Below, in pieces: positions 32,486 through 42,321 of a stretch of 48,005 nt of DNA (positions are counted from its first letter, which is position 1; each line of letters opens with the position of its first letter). The translations under genes were made by a program, and so were the position numbers. The notes under the pieces are model-generated. The model made no database searches, had not been told where the DNA came from, and saw only the letters and a list, made by a program, of their open reading frames with translations. The stretch comes from Acidobacteriota bacterium (GTDB lineage: Bacteria > Acidobacteriota > Thermoanaerobaculia > Gp7-AA8): contig JACPDH010000100.1 of assembly GCA_016184115.1 (NCBI GenBank), positions 1-48,005 on the forward strand. Direction: 5' to 3'.

Positions 32486-32511
32486 GCCGGCGATGACGTT
32501 CCGTCGCCGGC
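32486..32511 (+). terminator. Putative terminator of topA
   Basis: GCCGGCGA (32486-32493) pairs with TCGCCGGC (32504-32511) across a 10-nt loop, 24 bp after the topA stop. The downstream sequence (CCTTCGCGTTCTT) is only partly T-rich. Confidence 0.5.
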
Positions 32512-32591
32512 CCTTCGCGTTCTTGTGGTAGCGTAACTCCGCCTCACGCAATCGAGGATTCAAGCGGCCGGGATTCACTCTCGAACAGACG

Positions 32592-34112
32592 ATGTCCGAA
32601 GGTCAGGAAGGGACGATCTCTCTCCGACGCACCGCGATCTGCATCTCCGCGGCGGCGCTCGTGTTTCTCGTTCCGACTGGAGGGTCGTTTACGCCGTCCG
32701 TCCGTACGACTGCAGCGACCGGGCTCCTGATGGGGCTCCTCTGGCTCTCCGAAGCGCTGCCCCTCGGCCTCACTGCGCTCGTGCCTCTCGTCGTGTTCCC
32801 TCTCACCGGAATCAGAACGGCAGACCAGGCTGCAGCGCCGTACGCGAATTCAGCAGTCTTTCTCTTTCTCGGAGGCTTTCTTGTCGCATCGGCAGTCGAG
32901 AAGTGGGGTCTGCACCGCCGGATTGCGTGGCATACGCTGCGGCGGGTCGGAACCGAGCCGCGACGGATCGTGCTCGCGGTGATGATCGCGACGGCCGGGC
33001 TCTCGATGTGGATCTCGAATACGGCGACGACACTGATGCTTGCACCGATCGCCGTCGCAATCGTCCACGGTGCGTCGGGCACGCACGAAGACGAGCTCGG
33101 GGCCTCGCACGACAATCCGCTCGCTCGTCTCGGAAGCGCGACGCTCCTCGCGGTCTGCTACGGAGCGTCTCTCGGCGGGCTGGGAACGCCGATCGGCACG
33201 CCGACGAATCTGATCTTCTTTGGCTCGGTCAGAGAGCTCTTTCCGACGATTCCCGCGATCAGCTTCGCCCAATGGCTGATCGTCGGCGTTGTCTATCTCG
33301 CGCTCGCGCTTCCTGCCTGCTGGCTGATTCTCATCGTTGGCATGCGTCTGGGAAAGGGCGCTCCGATTCCGATCGAGAGACTTGGCCTCACAAAACCGAC
33401 GACGATGACGCGCGGTGAGAAACTGACGATCGCGCTCTTCACGGCAACGGCCATCCTGTGGATCTTCCGTGCCGACATCGCGATCGGACCGAACTTCCAC
33501 ATTCCGGGATGGGCAAGCCTCTTTCCCGCGGCGAAGTCGATCAACGACTCGACCGTTGCACTCGTGATGGCGTTCGTCGGGTTCATGCTTCCGGCCGGAG
33601 GGGGCCAGCGCCTCATCGGATGGAGCGAGTTCAAGCGCGCGCCGTGGGAGATTCTGATTCTCTTTGGCGGAGGTTACGCGTTGGCCGACGCGCTCGAAGC
33701 GAGCGGCTTCTCGAAGTGGTGCGGCGAAAGGCTGGAGTTCGTCGGAAGCTGGCCTCCAGTCGCCACGATCGTCGTCATCTGCATCGTCGTAACGCTGCTC
33801 AGCGAGATGGCGTCGAACGTCGCCACGGCCTCGGCGATGATGCCGGTGATGGCCGCGGTCGCGACGACGATCGGGGTGCACCCTTACTTCCTCATGCTCC
33901 CCGCGGTGCTCGCCGCGTCATCCGGATTCATGCTCCCCGTTGCGACGGCGCCTAACACCATCGTCTTCGGAACGGGTCTCGTCAAGGTGCGCGACATGGC
34001 GAAATCGGGCTTCGCACTCGACCTGGCGTGCACGCTCATCATCACATTGTTGACCTTCTTCGTGATTCCGTTCGTCCTCGGCGTCAATCTCCGCGCACCA
34101 CTCGCTCGGTAA
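32592..34112 (+). CDS. DASS (SLC13) family sodium/dicarboxylate or anion symporter
   Basis: A 506-residue inner membrane transporter with about 11 hydrophobic segments. It contains the two family hallmark motifs: SNTATTLM in the first half and SNVATASAM in the second, each of which places a sodium-binding SNT at a hairpin tip. GTPIGTPTNLIF and LGGLGT flank the first. The internal two-fold repeat is apparent (the pair FLFLGGFLVASAVEKWGL and LILFGGGYALADALEASG). Substrates in the family are succinate, citrate or sulfate; which one applies cannot be told. The ATG has no clear ribosome binding site. It appears to be a single-gene unit. Confidence 0.9.
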   Translation: MSEGQEGTISLRRTAICISAAALVFLVPTGGSFTPSVRTTAATGLLMGLLWLSEALPLGLTALVPLVVFPLTGIRTADQAAAPYANSAVFLFLGGFLVASAVEKWGLHRRIAWHTLRRVGTEPRRIVLAVMIATAGLSMWISNTATTLMLAPIAVAIVHGASGTHEDELGASHDNPLARLGSATLLAVCYGASLGGLGTPIGTPTNLIFFGSVRELFPTIPAISFAQWLIVGVVYLALALPACWLILIVGMRLGKGAPIPIERLGLTKPTTMTRGEKLTIALFTATAILWIFRADIAIGPNFHIPGWASLFPAAKSINDSTVALVMAFVGFMLPAGGGQRLIGWSEFKRAPWEILILFGGGYALADALEASGFSKWCGERLEFVGSWPPVATIVVICIVVTLLSEMASNVATASAMMPVMAAVATTIGVHPYFLMLPAVLAASSGFMLPVATAPNTIVFGTGLVKVRDMAKSGFALDLACTLIITLLTFFVIPFVLGVNLRAPLAR

Positions 34113-34143
34113 GGGCGACATAGCATCGCGAACGAAATGCCGT

Positions 34144-35733
34144 CTAGTCGCGGACGTATACGATGTACTTGTAAGAGACTGCCTTCCGCTCACCGGGAGC
34201 GATCGGCACGTTCCAGTCGATGCGCGACGCCGGGTTCACAGCGCTGGGGCGGGTCGAAAGTTTGGTCGCCTTACCCTCGTCGCTCGAAGATGCGACAGTC
34301 CCGGTGACCAGTTTGCGGATTGACAGCGTGATCGCTTCGCGCCTGCGGTTCGTGATGTCGAGCTTCCCTTCAAGCGTCACTGCGTCGTACCGACGCCCGA
34401 ATCGTTGAAGCGCTCCGCTTTGGCGCGACGCTTCCCACTCCTCGCGCTCCGCGAGGACGTCGGGAGCCACGGTGAGCCGCAGCAGCGTCGACGCGCCCGG
34501 CGCAGTGTAGTGGAGCGTATTTTGCGCGAGCGGCGTTCCCCGCTCGGTCACAATCGCCGGACCCGTCGTCCACGGAAGCGTTCCTGCGTTCTCGATACGA
34601 AGCGAATGCCACACCTGGTCGGCAAGGATGGCGCGTTGCTCGGGTGTGCGATAACCCCACGCATCGACGCTGGCCGCATCGCCGATCTCCCAGTCGAAGA
34701 CATGGGTGTACGACGGGGTCGAAGTCAGGATCGGGAAGGCCGCGCGCTCGCCTTTCCTCACGGAAACCGCCGGCTTCGAGTAGAGAAAGAGATCCTGTTC
34801 CGCTTCGCCCGCGACTCCTGAGGCGGTGCTGTCGTAGCCTCCCTCGTCGTGCGACGCGGAAAGCCCACGCGGAGACACCACGGATTGCACCATGACGTTG
34901 TCCAACGCGTTCGCGCGCCAGACAGTGCGATCGCGCTGCAGCTCCTGGAAGAAATTCGCGAGCGATCTCCGAACGTCGAGCGGTGTTGGAACTTCGGCGA
35001 ACGTGAAACTCGGATATCCGACCGCAAAGAGAACTTCAGCGTCCGACAGGTCGATCGAGTCATTGATCAACAGTGCGCGCATCGAAAGCGTCGCCTTGCC
35101 GTCTGGTCGGATGTCCACCGAGTACTCCGGAGTCCAGCCGATCCCTTTCGTGAGGTAGCTCATTGAAACGTCATGCCGGCCATCGCGGGCATCTGTCTGG
35201 ATGCGAAGCAACTCACGAGTCTTCTCGGCCGGCACCGAGACGCCTGGACGCGAGGCGAAGGAGACAGAGAGCACATCGTTCGAGTCGAGCGCTATGAAGC
35301 GCCCACTGCTCTCAATGAGAAAGGTGGTGGGCGATTCTGCGCCGCTCGAAGGAGGTGTCGCGAGCGACCCGGATATCGAGCTGCCTCCGCGAAGTGCCAG
35401 CGTGACCTGAGCCCTCGGATTGGCAGCGACGAGATCCCGAATCGAAACGGCAGGTCGCTCGCTCTTCGACGTCTCGGTCACGGCATTGACCTCGGACACC
35501 CTGCTCCCGTCGGTGAAGCCCATCCACAACGTGCCGTAGCTCGCGGGAGGAATCTCTTCGACGGTTGCCACACCCTTGTCGACCACGACGGGGCCGGAGC
35601 GAGTCAGGAATCCGAGCCCGTTCTTGAATGCGACGACGCGGCGAACCGGGAGCATATCGGCCGCCGAGGCAGTGCAGGTGAAGAGCACGACGGCGAGCGC
35701 AAACCCGCGCGCGAGGAGACGGTCCAGGAACAT
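34144..35733 (-). CDS. Secreted DUF4139-like protein of unknown function
   Basis: About 529 residues with a signal peptide (MFLDRLLARGFALAVVLFTCTASA). The mature N-terminus VRRVVAFKNGLGFLTRSGPV is followed by beta-rich segments (AQVTLALRGGSSISGSL) and a central MSYLTKGIGWTPEYSVDIR. The 'GIGW-P-Y-V' segment and the 'YKNGLGF' opening resemble the mucoidy-inhibitor A/DUF4139 group, but I assign it only loosely. The C-terminal part has immunoglobulin-like beta pattern (KLDITNRRREAITLSIRKLV). The start is at 35733, after GAGGTG; the open frame upstream runs into lepB and is spurious. It lies 44 bp downstream of lepB on the same strand, so they are likely co-transcribed. Confidence 0.65.
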   Translation of the reverse strand: MFLDRLLARGFALAVVLFTCTASAADMLPVRRVVAFKNGLGFLTRSGPVVVDKGVATVEEIPPASYGTLWMGFTDGSRVSEVNAVTETSKSERPAVSIRDLVAANPRAQVTLALRGGSSISGSLATPPSSGAESPTTFLIESSGRFIALDSNDVLSVSFASRPGVSVPAEKTRELLRIQTDARDGRHDVSMSYLTKGIGWTPEYSVDIRPDGKATLSMRALLINDSIDLSDAEVLFAVGYPSFTFAEVPTPLDVRRSLANFFQELQRDRTVWRANALDNVMVQSVVSPRGLSASHDEGGYDSTASGVAGEAEQDLFLYSKPAVSVRKGERAAFPILTSTPSYTHVFDWEIGDAASVDAWGYRTPEQRAILADQVWHSLRIENAGTLPWTTGPAIVTERGTPLAQNTLHYTAPGASTLLRLTVAPDVLAEREEWEASRQSGALQRFGRRYDAVTLEGKLDITNRRREAITLSIRKLVTGTVASSSDEGKATKLSTRPSAVNPASRIDWNVPIAPGERKAVSYKYIVYVRD

Positions 35734-35777
35734 TGACGCACCTCTTCGATTCGAGATGCGCTGAGTATACGGCTCCG

Positions 35778-36467
35778 CTACAACAGTTTGTCGAAGAAGC
35801 GCCCGGTGCGGGGAAGCCACCAGTTGTCGCGGTCGACCGAGACGACGACCGAGATTGCGTGCCCGACGATCTGCCTGCGTTCGACGAAGCCGAAGTATCG
35901 GCTGTCGAAGCTCTCGTCGCGGTTGTCACCCATCATGAAGTACTTTCCCGCGGGGACGGTGACCGGGCCAAAGTTTCGAACCGAGAGTTGATCGGGAGCA
36001 ATGAGGATCGGATGCGTCACGACGTCGTCGACGCTCTCCTTGAAGAAGATGTAGCGGTCGGGATCGCGGAGGCCGTACTGCTGTTTGACACTCTCATCGA
36101 TCGCATCGTACTTCGCCGGAACGCCGTTGACGTGGAGACGCCCGACGCGCATCTCGAGCGTATCCCCCGGAACGCCGACGACGCGCTTGACGAGCCGCTT
36201 GCCGTCGTGGGGCGAAAAGAAGACGACGATGTCTCCCCTCTTCGGATTGTCCCACTCGGCCAGTCGCCAGAGTGTGAATGGAAAGCGCAGGTCGTACGCC
36301 ATCTTGTTTACGAAGACGCGGTCGCCCTCCAGGATCGTCGGCTTCATCGAACCGGTCGGAACGTCGTTCCAGTCGGCGAGCGCCGAGCGGAGCGAGCCCA
36401 GAACCAAAGCGATGAGCAGGAACGGGCGGACCCACTCGAGCCAGAACTTCTTCAGCGATTCCTTCAC
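35778..36467 (-). CDS. lepB: Signal peptidase I
   Basis: A 229-residue membrane serine protease that removes signal peptides from exported proteins. One N-terminal membrane segment (FLLIALVLGSLRSALA, about residues 16-31) precedes the catalytic serine S40 in VPTGSMKPTI. The general base is K94 in LVKRVVGVPGD, and the C-terminal box is FMMGDNRDESFDSRYFGFV. It begins with GTG behind CCGAGGTAAC. It lies upstream of the secreted DUF4139-like gene and 89 bp downstream of metX. Confidence 0.95.
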   Translation of the reverse strand: MKESLKKFWLEWVRPFLLIALVLGSLRSALADWNDVPTGSMKPTILEGDRVFVNKMAYDLRFPFTLWRLAEWDNPKRGDIVVFFSPHDGKRLVKRVVGVPGDTLEMRVGRLHVNGVPAKYDAIDESVKQQYGLRDPDRYIFFKESVDDVVTHPILIAPDQLSVRNFGPVTVPAGKYFMMGDNRDESFDSRYFGFVERRQIVGHAISVVVSVDRDNWWLPRTGRFFDKLL

Positions 36468-36556
36468 GGGTTACCTCGGACAGTGTCAAACAGCAAACCA
36501 GCTCCCGGGAATCCCTCTTCGGCGGTGCGATCGCAAATTGGGGGTGACGGTACCGC

Positions 36557-37684
36557 TCAGCGCCCCACCGCGACTCCGATCCGGGTAAGGAAATCGCGTA
36601 CCGGAGGGGTGATCAGGTGGAAATCGATCAAGAACGCGTCGTGACCGTTGCCCGTCACGATCTCCATGTAGGTGGACTCGACACCGTTTGCCTTGAGGGC
36701 GACGTCGACTTTCTCGACTTCGGTGGGAGGAAACAGCCAATCGCTGTCGAACGAGATCAGGAGCGCCTTCCCCCGATATCGAGCGAACGCCTGCTCGAGC
36801 GAGCCGAAGATCTCTTCGATGTCCATTTCGTCCATCGCGGCCTGGATTCGCACGTACGAGTTCGCGTCGTACGACTTGGAGAACTTCGAACCCTGATACT
36901 CGAGATACGAGTCGATCTCGAACTGACTCGAGCCGTGCCTCCGGCGACGCCCGAATTTCCGCTCGAGCGCTTCCTGCGAGAGATAGGTCATGTGCCCAAC
37001 CATCCGTGCGACCTGCAAGCCTCGCAGCGCCTCGGGATTGTCGTAGTAGTCGCCGTTGTGAAAGTGGAAGTCGGACTCGATGATCTTGCGGCCGATGATG
37101 TGCCAGGCAACCCCTTCCACAGGCACAGCCGCTGCTCCGGCCATTGCGACGATCGACTCGACCGCGTCGGGGAAGAGCGACGCCCACATCAGCACCTGCA
37201 TGGCGCCGAGCGATCCGCCTGCCACGCAACGGAGCTTCTCGATGCCGAGATGCTCCACGACGAGGCGTTGTGCGCGCACCATGTCGGTGATCGTCACCCA
37301 CGGGTAGAGCGAGCCGTATGGCTTTCCGGTGTCAGGATTCACGCTCGCGGGCGCCGTCGTGCCCCAGCATGACCCGACGAGATTCACACAGATCACGAAG
37401 TAGCGGTCGAGGTCGAATGCCTTGCCGAAGCCAACCATCCCATCCCACCAGCCGGGCTTCTCATCCTCAGCTGAGTATTTGCCCGCAGCATGTGCGCTTG
37501 CCGAAAGGGCGTGGCAGACGAGGATCGCATTCGAACGGTCGGCATTGAGCTCACCAAACGTCTCGTAGCAGATGTTGAACGGACGAATCGCCTGGCCGTG
37601 CTCGAAACCGAACCCCTCGGGGAGCTCGAGATACCGCGGCGGACGGCCAATGAAGGTCGAACCGATTCGAGTGTGCGATGACAT
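36557..37684 (-). CDS. metX: Homoserine O-acetyltransferase MetX
   Basis: A 375-residue alpha/beta-hydrolase acetyltransferase that converts L-homoserine and acetyl-CoA to O-acetylhomoserine in methionine synthesis. The nucleophile S158 lies in the elbow GGSLGAMQ; the acid is in SFDSDWLFP and the histidine in GNGHDAFLID. Oxyanion and substrate segments are HALSASAH and NLVGSCWGTTAP. The closely related serine/homoserine O-succinyltransferases share the fold, and a substrate shift cannot be excluded. No ribosome binding site is seen; TAAACT at 37694-37699 (minus strand) ends 9 nt before the ATG, suggesting a nearly leaderless mRNA. An AT-rich spacer of 150 bp separates it from mnmA upstream. 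Confidence 0.92.
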   Translation of the reverse strand: MSSHTRIGSTFIGRPPRYLELPEGFGFEHGQAIRPFNICYETFGELNADRSNAILVCHALSASAHAAGKYSAEDEKPGWWDGMVGFGKAFDLDRYFVICVNLVGSCWGTTAPASVNPDTGKPYGSLYPWVTITDMVRAQRLVVEHLGIEKLRCVAGGSLGAMQVLMWASLFPDAVESIVAMAGAAAVPVEGVAWHIIGRKIIESDFHFHNGDYYDNPEALRGLQVARMVGHMTYLSQEALERKFGRRRRHGSSQFEIDSYLEYQGSKFSKSYDANSYVRIQAAMDEMDIEEIFGSLEQAFARYRGKALLISFDSDWLFPPTEVEKVDVALKANGVESTYMEIVTGNGHDAFLIDFHLITPPVRDFLTRIGVAVGR

Positions 37685-37812
37685 GGATGGCGAAGTTTAG
37701 TGGAGCCGGTGCCCAGGGAGAACGTCGAATTGCGGATCGAACAATAGAAGCTGATAACGACACGGACTTATGAGTGCTTTGCTATATCCCATCTTATATA
37801 GTCGCTATCGTG

Positions 37813-37826
37813 TCGTAATATTACGA
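37813..37826. repeat. 14-bp palindrome in an AT-rich metX-mnmA spacer
   Basis: TCGTAATATTACGA is a perfect palindrome 9 bp after the mnmA stop, within a markedly AT-rich stretch (about 37745-37855) in this otherwise GC-rich window. The same stretch holds TATATAAG and GATATAG. It could be an operator for metX or part of its promoter region; no gene is seen in the spacer (37685-37835). Confidence 0.4.
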
Positions 37827-37835
37827 ATTCAATAT

Positions 37836-38966
<1,131 letters not shown>

Positions 38967-39052
38967 GTCAGGCCTGAATGGGGCACGCCCTCTCGCGAAT
39001 TCCACGCGCAGCGGAACGGGGTAGACTTAACGGCGAACACCCGGAGGACCAC

Positions 39053-40609
39053 TTGCAGGAAGGCACTGATCGCGTCGGTGAAGCGACCGAGAACGGCGAA
39101 TTGCTCGCTGAGGCATGCCGTGCCTTCCACGCCGCCGAGTATGCAGCTGCGGAAAGTGCGGCGAGCCGTGCGCTCGAGGCGATCCGCGCGAGCGGTGTGG
39201 GTGGCATCGCTGAGGCCGAGGCGCTCACTTGGATCGGTGCCGCGCTGACGCAACAGAGTCGCTACCAGGAAGCGCTGGTCCGGCTCAAAGACGCCGAAGA
39301 CAGGTACAGGGCGATCGGGAGGCCGGAGCTCGCAAGCCGCGCACTCAACTACCTTGCCGTCGTCCACGAGGAATTGGGTGACGTCGACAAGGCGCTCGAG
39401 ATCTATGCCCGCGCCGAGGAAGCTGCCCGGAACGCGGACAACGTCGAGATGCTTGCGCGCGTTCTTGCGAATGTCGGCGAAGCGTACGTGAACCTCCGCC
39501 GCTGGGAAGGAGCGCTGGCGTCTCTCGGGCGATCGGCCGCGCTGCTCGCCCCGCTTACCGAACATCGCTCCCTATTCGGCTGGTCTCTACTTGGCATCGC
39601 GAGGGTCTACGTGGAGATCGGCGAGCATGCCACGGCGCTCGAAGTCTTCTCGAAGGCGCTCGATGCGGCGCGCGAAGGGGAATCGCTGCGCGTCATGGCC
39701 GAGATCCATACCGCCTTCGGCTCGCTTCTCACCGACATGGGGGACCAGAAGGAGGCGATCGTCAACCTCCGCCAGGCGCTCGCGCTCGCGGAAGAAGCAG
39801 GTGTGCCGCGCGAGATCTTCAGCGCGCATCTCGCCCTCTCGCGCGCGTACGAAAAATTCGGCGAGTACCGCGCAGCGCTCGAACACTTCCGTCACTACCA
39901 TCAGGAGCGCGGCCGAGTGTTTGACGAGCTTGCGAAGGAAAAGATCGACAGCCTGACGGCCGAGATCGAGCTCGTGAAAGTGAGGCACGAGCAGGAGGTC
40001 TCGCATCTCCGCAACGTCGAGCTCGGCACGGCGAACGCACTGTTGGAACGTCAGAAAGGCGATCTCGAGCGGGCGAACGAGCTGTTGGAGAAACAGGCCG
40101 CGGAGCTCGACAAACTCAGCGTCCACGACAGCCTAACCGGCGTGAACAACCGGCGCTACCTCGACAGGCATCTCGCCGAGGAGATGGAGCGGAGCCGGAG
40201 ACACGGCCACGCGCTCAGCATTGCGATGATCGACGCTGATCATTTCAAGGACGTGAACGACCGATTCTCGCACCGGATCGGAGACGTCGTTCTGCGCACG
40301 CTGATGGAGATCGTCTGCAGACGGAAACGCCGCACCGACGCTGTGGCGCGCTACGGTGGCGAAGAGTTCGTCATCGTATTTCCCGAGACGCCGATCGATC
40401 AGGCTGCCGTGGCCGCCGAGGGCATCCGCCTCGCGATCGAATCGTATGACTGGAGCGAAGTTCACCCTCAACTGCGCCTAACAGTCAGTATCGGGGTTGC
40501 GTCCAACGACATGTTCCCTGATCCGCAGTCGCTGCTCGACGCCGCGGACAAATGCCTTTACGAGGCGAAAAGCGGTGGACGAAACCGCGTCGTCGCGCGG
40601 CGAACGTGA
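39053..40609 (+). CDS. TPR-GGDEF diguanylate cyclase
   Basis: A 518-residue cytoplasmic protein. Residues about 15-300 are tandem tetratricopeptide repeats (ALTWIGAALTQQSRYQEALVRLKDAEDRYRA, LNYLAVVHEELGDVDKALEIYARAEEAAR and similar). A coiled coil (LAKEKIDSLTAEIELVKVRHEQEV to LEKQAAELDKLS) leads to a GGDEF domain starting SLTGVNNRRYLDRHL. The active loop is GGEEF at 435-439, so it should make cyclic di-GMP, and RRTD ahead of it matches the inhibitory RxxD site with normal spacing. I chose the TTG at 39053 because GGAGG lies exactly 5 nt upstream. An in-frame extension to 38978 would overlap the mnmA start region and a possible TAGACT -10. Confidence 0.88.
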   Translation: MQEGTDRVGEATENGELLAEACRAFHAAEYAAAESAASRALEAIRASGVGGIAEAEALTWIGAALTQQSRYQEALVRLKDAEDRYRAIGRPELASRALNYLAVVHEELGDVDKALEIYARAEEAARNADNVEMLARVLANVGEAYVNLRRWEGALASLGRSAALLAPLTEHRSLFGWSLLGIARVYVEIGEHATALEVFSKALDAAREGESLRVMAEIHTAFGSLLTDMGDQKEAIVNLRQALALAEEAGVPREIFSAHLALSRAYEKFGEYRAALEHFRHYHQERGRVFDELAKEKIDSLTAEIELVKVRHEQEVSHLRNVELGTANALLERQKGDLERANELLEKQAAELDKLSVHDSLTGVNNRRYLDRHLAEEMERSRRHGHALSIAMIDADHFKDVNDRFSHRIGDVVLRTLMEIVCRRKRRTDAVARYGGEEFVIVFPETPIDQAAVAAEGIRLAIESYDWSEVHPQLRLTVSIGVASNDMFPDPQSLLDAADKCLYEAKSGGRNRVVARRT

Positions 40610-40617
40610 CGACGCTC

Positions 40618-41553
40618 CTATTCGCCGTCGCTTGCGAACGGGTCAGTCGGCGGCAACTCGTCCTCGCCCTCGTCGCGGATCAACTTCTTCAAGACCTTCA
40701 TCGACGGTCGAGAGCTGATCACCGGAGCGTCGTCAGCGTCACTTTCCTGCATCCCTTCAATCGCGTCGGCAAGTCCTTCCGAGCCCTCGCGCACCGAGTC
40801 CATCAAGCTCTGCGTCTCCTCGCGCTTCGTCTTCGGCGGGCTTGCGACCTCGGCTCTCCTGAAGGCGTCGTTCCAGATCAGGATCGTCGGTACGAGCTTC
40901 TGGTATAGCTCGCACGTCGCGCGGACATCATCGAGGCAATACGTCGCGATCTCCTCGTAGCGTCCCTCGCGGTACGCAGCCTCGACCGCACGGCCATCCA
41001 TCGAGTCGGTCTTCGAGCTCGAAATGCCGAACGCCTTGCAGGCGAAATCGAGGTTGAAGCGAATCTGACGCGTATTCACGGTGCCGTTGAAGGTGAGCGC
41101 GTCGCGCAAATCGCAGTTCGGATGGAACGCATAGCGCGGACCGACGAGATCGCGTTTCGGCTCGACGCCGTTGATCGCGGAGCGGATCATGATGAATGGC
41201 CCATCGAATTGGCGGCCGTTGAACGAAATGAAACGATCCTCCCGATTCATGTAGCTCCAGAATTGCTGCAGGATCAGCTTCTCCGTTCCGGAGATGAAGG
41301 TGCGGTTGCCCTCTTTTCGCGTGACGAGCTGTTCCTGACCGGGAACCTCGTAGAGCACTGCGCCCCGCCCGTCGTCGGCATTGATCACTCCGATGGCGAC
41401 GATCCGGCCACGAAACGGCGATAGTCCGCCCCGTCTCTTCTCTTCCTCGGCCTCCGCGTCGCTCATTCCTTTGATCAAGAACTCGCGAACGTACGGATCA
41501 TGCTCATCCCACGGCGTGCCGACCGTCTCGATGTCGATCACCAGGCGCTTCAT
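40618..41553 (-). CDS. DEDD-type 3'-5' exonuclease (PolB-like/YprB-like)
   Basis: About 311 residues of the RNase H-like exonuclease fold. The first metal-binding motif is VIDIETVG (D7, E9). The second is FNGRQFDGPFI and the third YCLDDVRATCELY, giving the DEDDy set of the DnaQ/PolB family. DALTFNGTVN and AVEAAYREGRYEEI agree with predicted 3'-5' exonucleases related to the PolB exonuclease domain. There is no polymerase domain. The C-terminal 80 residues are acidic, low-complexity (GMQESDADDAP, DEGEDELPPTD). The ATG at 41553 was preferred to one at 41559 because GAGG lies 8 nt upstream. It is convergent with the diguanylate cyclase gene, 8 bp away. Confidence 0.85.
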   Translation of the reverse strand: MKRLVIDIETVGTPWDEHDPYVREFLIKGMSDAEAEEEKRRGGLSPFRGRIVAIGVINADDGRGAVLYEVPGQEQLVTRKEGNRTFISGTEKLILQQFWSYMNREDRFISFNGRQFDGPFIMIRSAINGVEPKRDLVGPRYAFHPNCDLRDALTFNGTVNTRQIRFNLDFACKAFGISSSKTDSMDGRAVEAAYREGRYEEIATYCLDDVRATCELYQKLVPTILIWNDAFRRAEVASPPKTKREETQSLMDSVREGSEGLADAIEGMQESDADDAPVISSRPSMKVLKKLIRDEGEDELPPTDPFASDGE

Positions 41554-41714
41554 CGTCATTGCCTCGTGCGCAAACGTTAGTGCAACAGCGTGCGAGGGGC
41601 AAGGGAAGCAGGGGGACCAAGAGAAACGATCCAGGAGAAAGGAAACCTTCTGCCAATGGAGTCCTTTCGCCTTCTCCCTGTTCCCGCTTCCATGCCGTGC
41701 ATTACGATAGCCAA

Positions 41715-42176
41715 ATGAGCCAGAGCCTTCAGGACCGCTACGCACCGCATAACCGCTGCTTTGGCTGTGGGCCATCGAACGAGAAGGGGCTTCGGATCAA
41801 AAGCTTCGTCGAAGGGGGCGAGGTCGTCTGCAGGTGGCACGCCGAAGCGCATCACGAGGCGTTTCCCGGAATGATGAACGGAGGAATCTGTGGCGCTCTC
41901 CTCGACTGCCACAGCAACTGGACGGCCGCCTGGCACCTGATGACGAAGGCGGGGGCGGAGACCCCTCCCTGCACGGTTACGGCGGACTTTCACGTGCGGC
42001 TACTTCGCCCCACACCGCTCGAAGCCGAGGTTACTCTTCGCGCGCACGTTGCCGAGGCGACCGACGACCGCGCGGTGATCGAAGCGACGCTCGAAGCGCG
42101 CGGGAAGATCACGGCAACTTGTCGCGGTACTTTCGTCGCGGTGAAAGAAGGCCATCCGGCGTATCACCGGTGGTGA
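41715..42176 (+). CDS. PaaI-family hotdog thioesterase
   Basis: A 153-residue single-domain hotdog thioesterase. It starts with HNRCFGCGPSNEKGLRIK, a common N-terminal CxxCG segment in this branch. The catalytic helix is PGMMNGGICGALLDCHSNWTAAW, and PCTVTADFHVRLLRPTPLEA follows. It probably hydrolyses acyl-CoA thioesters, but the substrate is unknown. The ATG is at 41715; no ribosome binding site precedes it, and TACGAT at 41703-41708 ends 6 nt before the ATG, so the transcript may be leaderless. It is divergent from the exonuclease gene. Confidence 0.85.
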   Translation: MSQSLQDRYAPHNRCFGCGPSNEKGLRIKSFVEGGEVVCRWHAEAHHEAFPGMMNGGICGALLDCHSNWTAAWHLMTKAGAETPPCTVTADFHVRLLRPTPLEAEVTLRAHVAEATDDRAVIEATLEARGKITATCRGTFVAVKEGHPAYHRW

Positions 42177-42271
42177 TGAGATTTCAAATTTACCAGCGAT
42201 ACCATTTGTTGTTTCCATAAGCCTATTTCGATTGCTTTTTTGGTGAACTAATCATGCATCTTTTAGATCAC

Positions 42272-42299
42272 AACTTCGAACTTCGAACTTCGAACTTCG
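42272..42299 (+). repeat. Four tandem copies of AACTTCG
   Basis: The 7-bp unit AACTTCG is repeated four times without gap, followed by AAATC. Each junction creates the palindrome TTCGAA. It sits 22 bp before the aldo/keto reductase ATG at the end of an AT-rich spacer (42177-42271) that otherwise shows no gene. Confidence 0.85.
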
Positions 42300-42321
42300 A
42301 AATCTCAACGAGGGCTCTCTG

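Noticed and set aside
37694-37790. SAM riboswitch in the metX leader
   Set aside because: I could not see the conserved SAM riboswitch core, and the likely promoter lies at the start codon.
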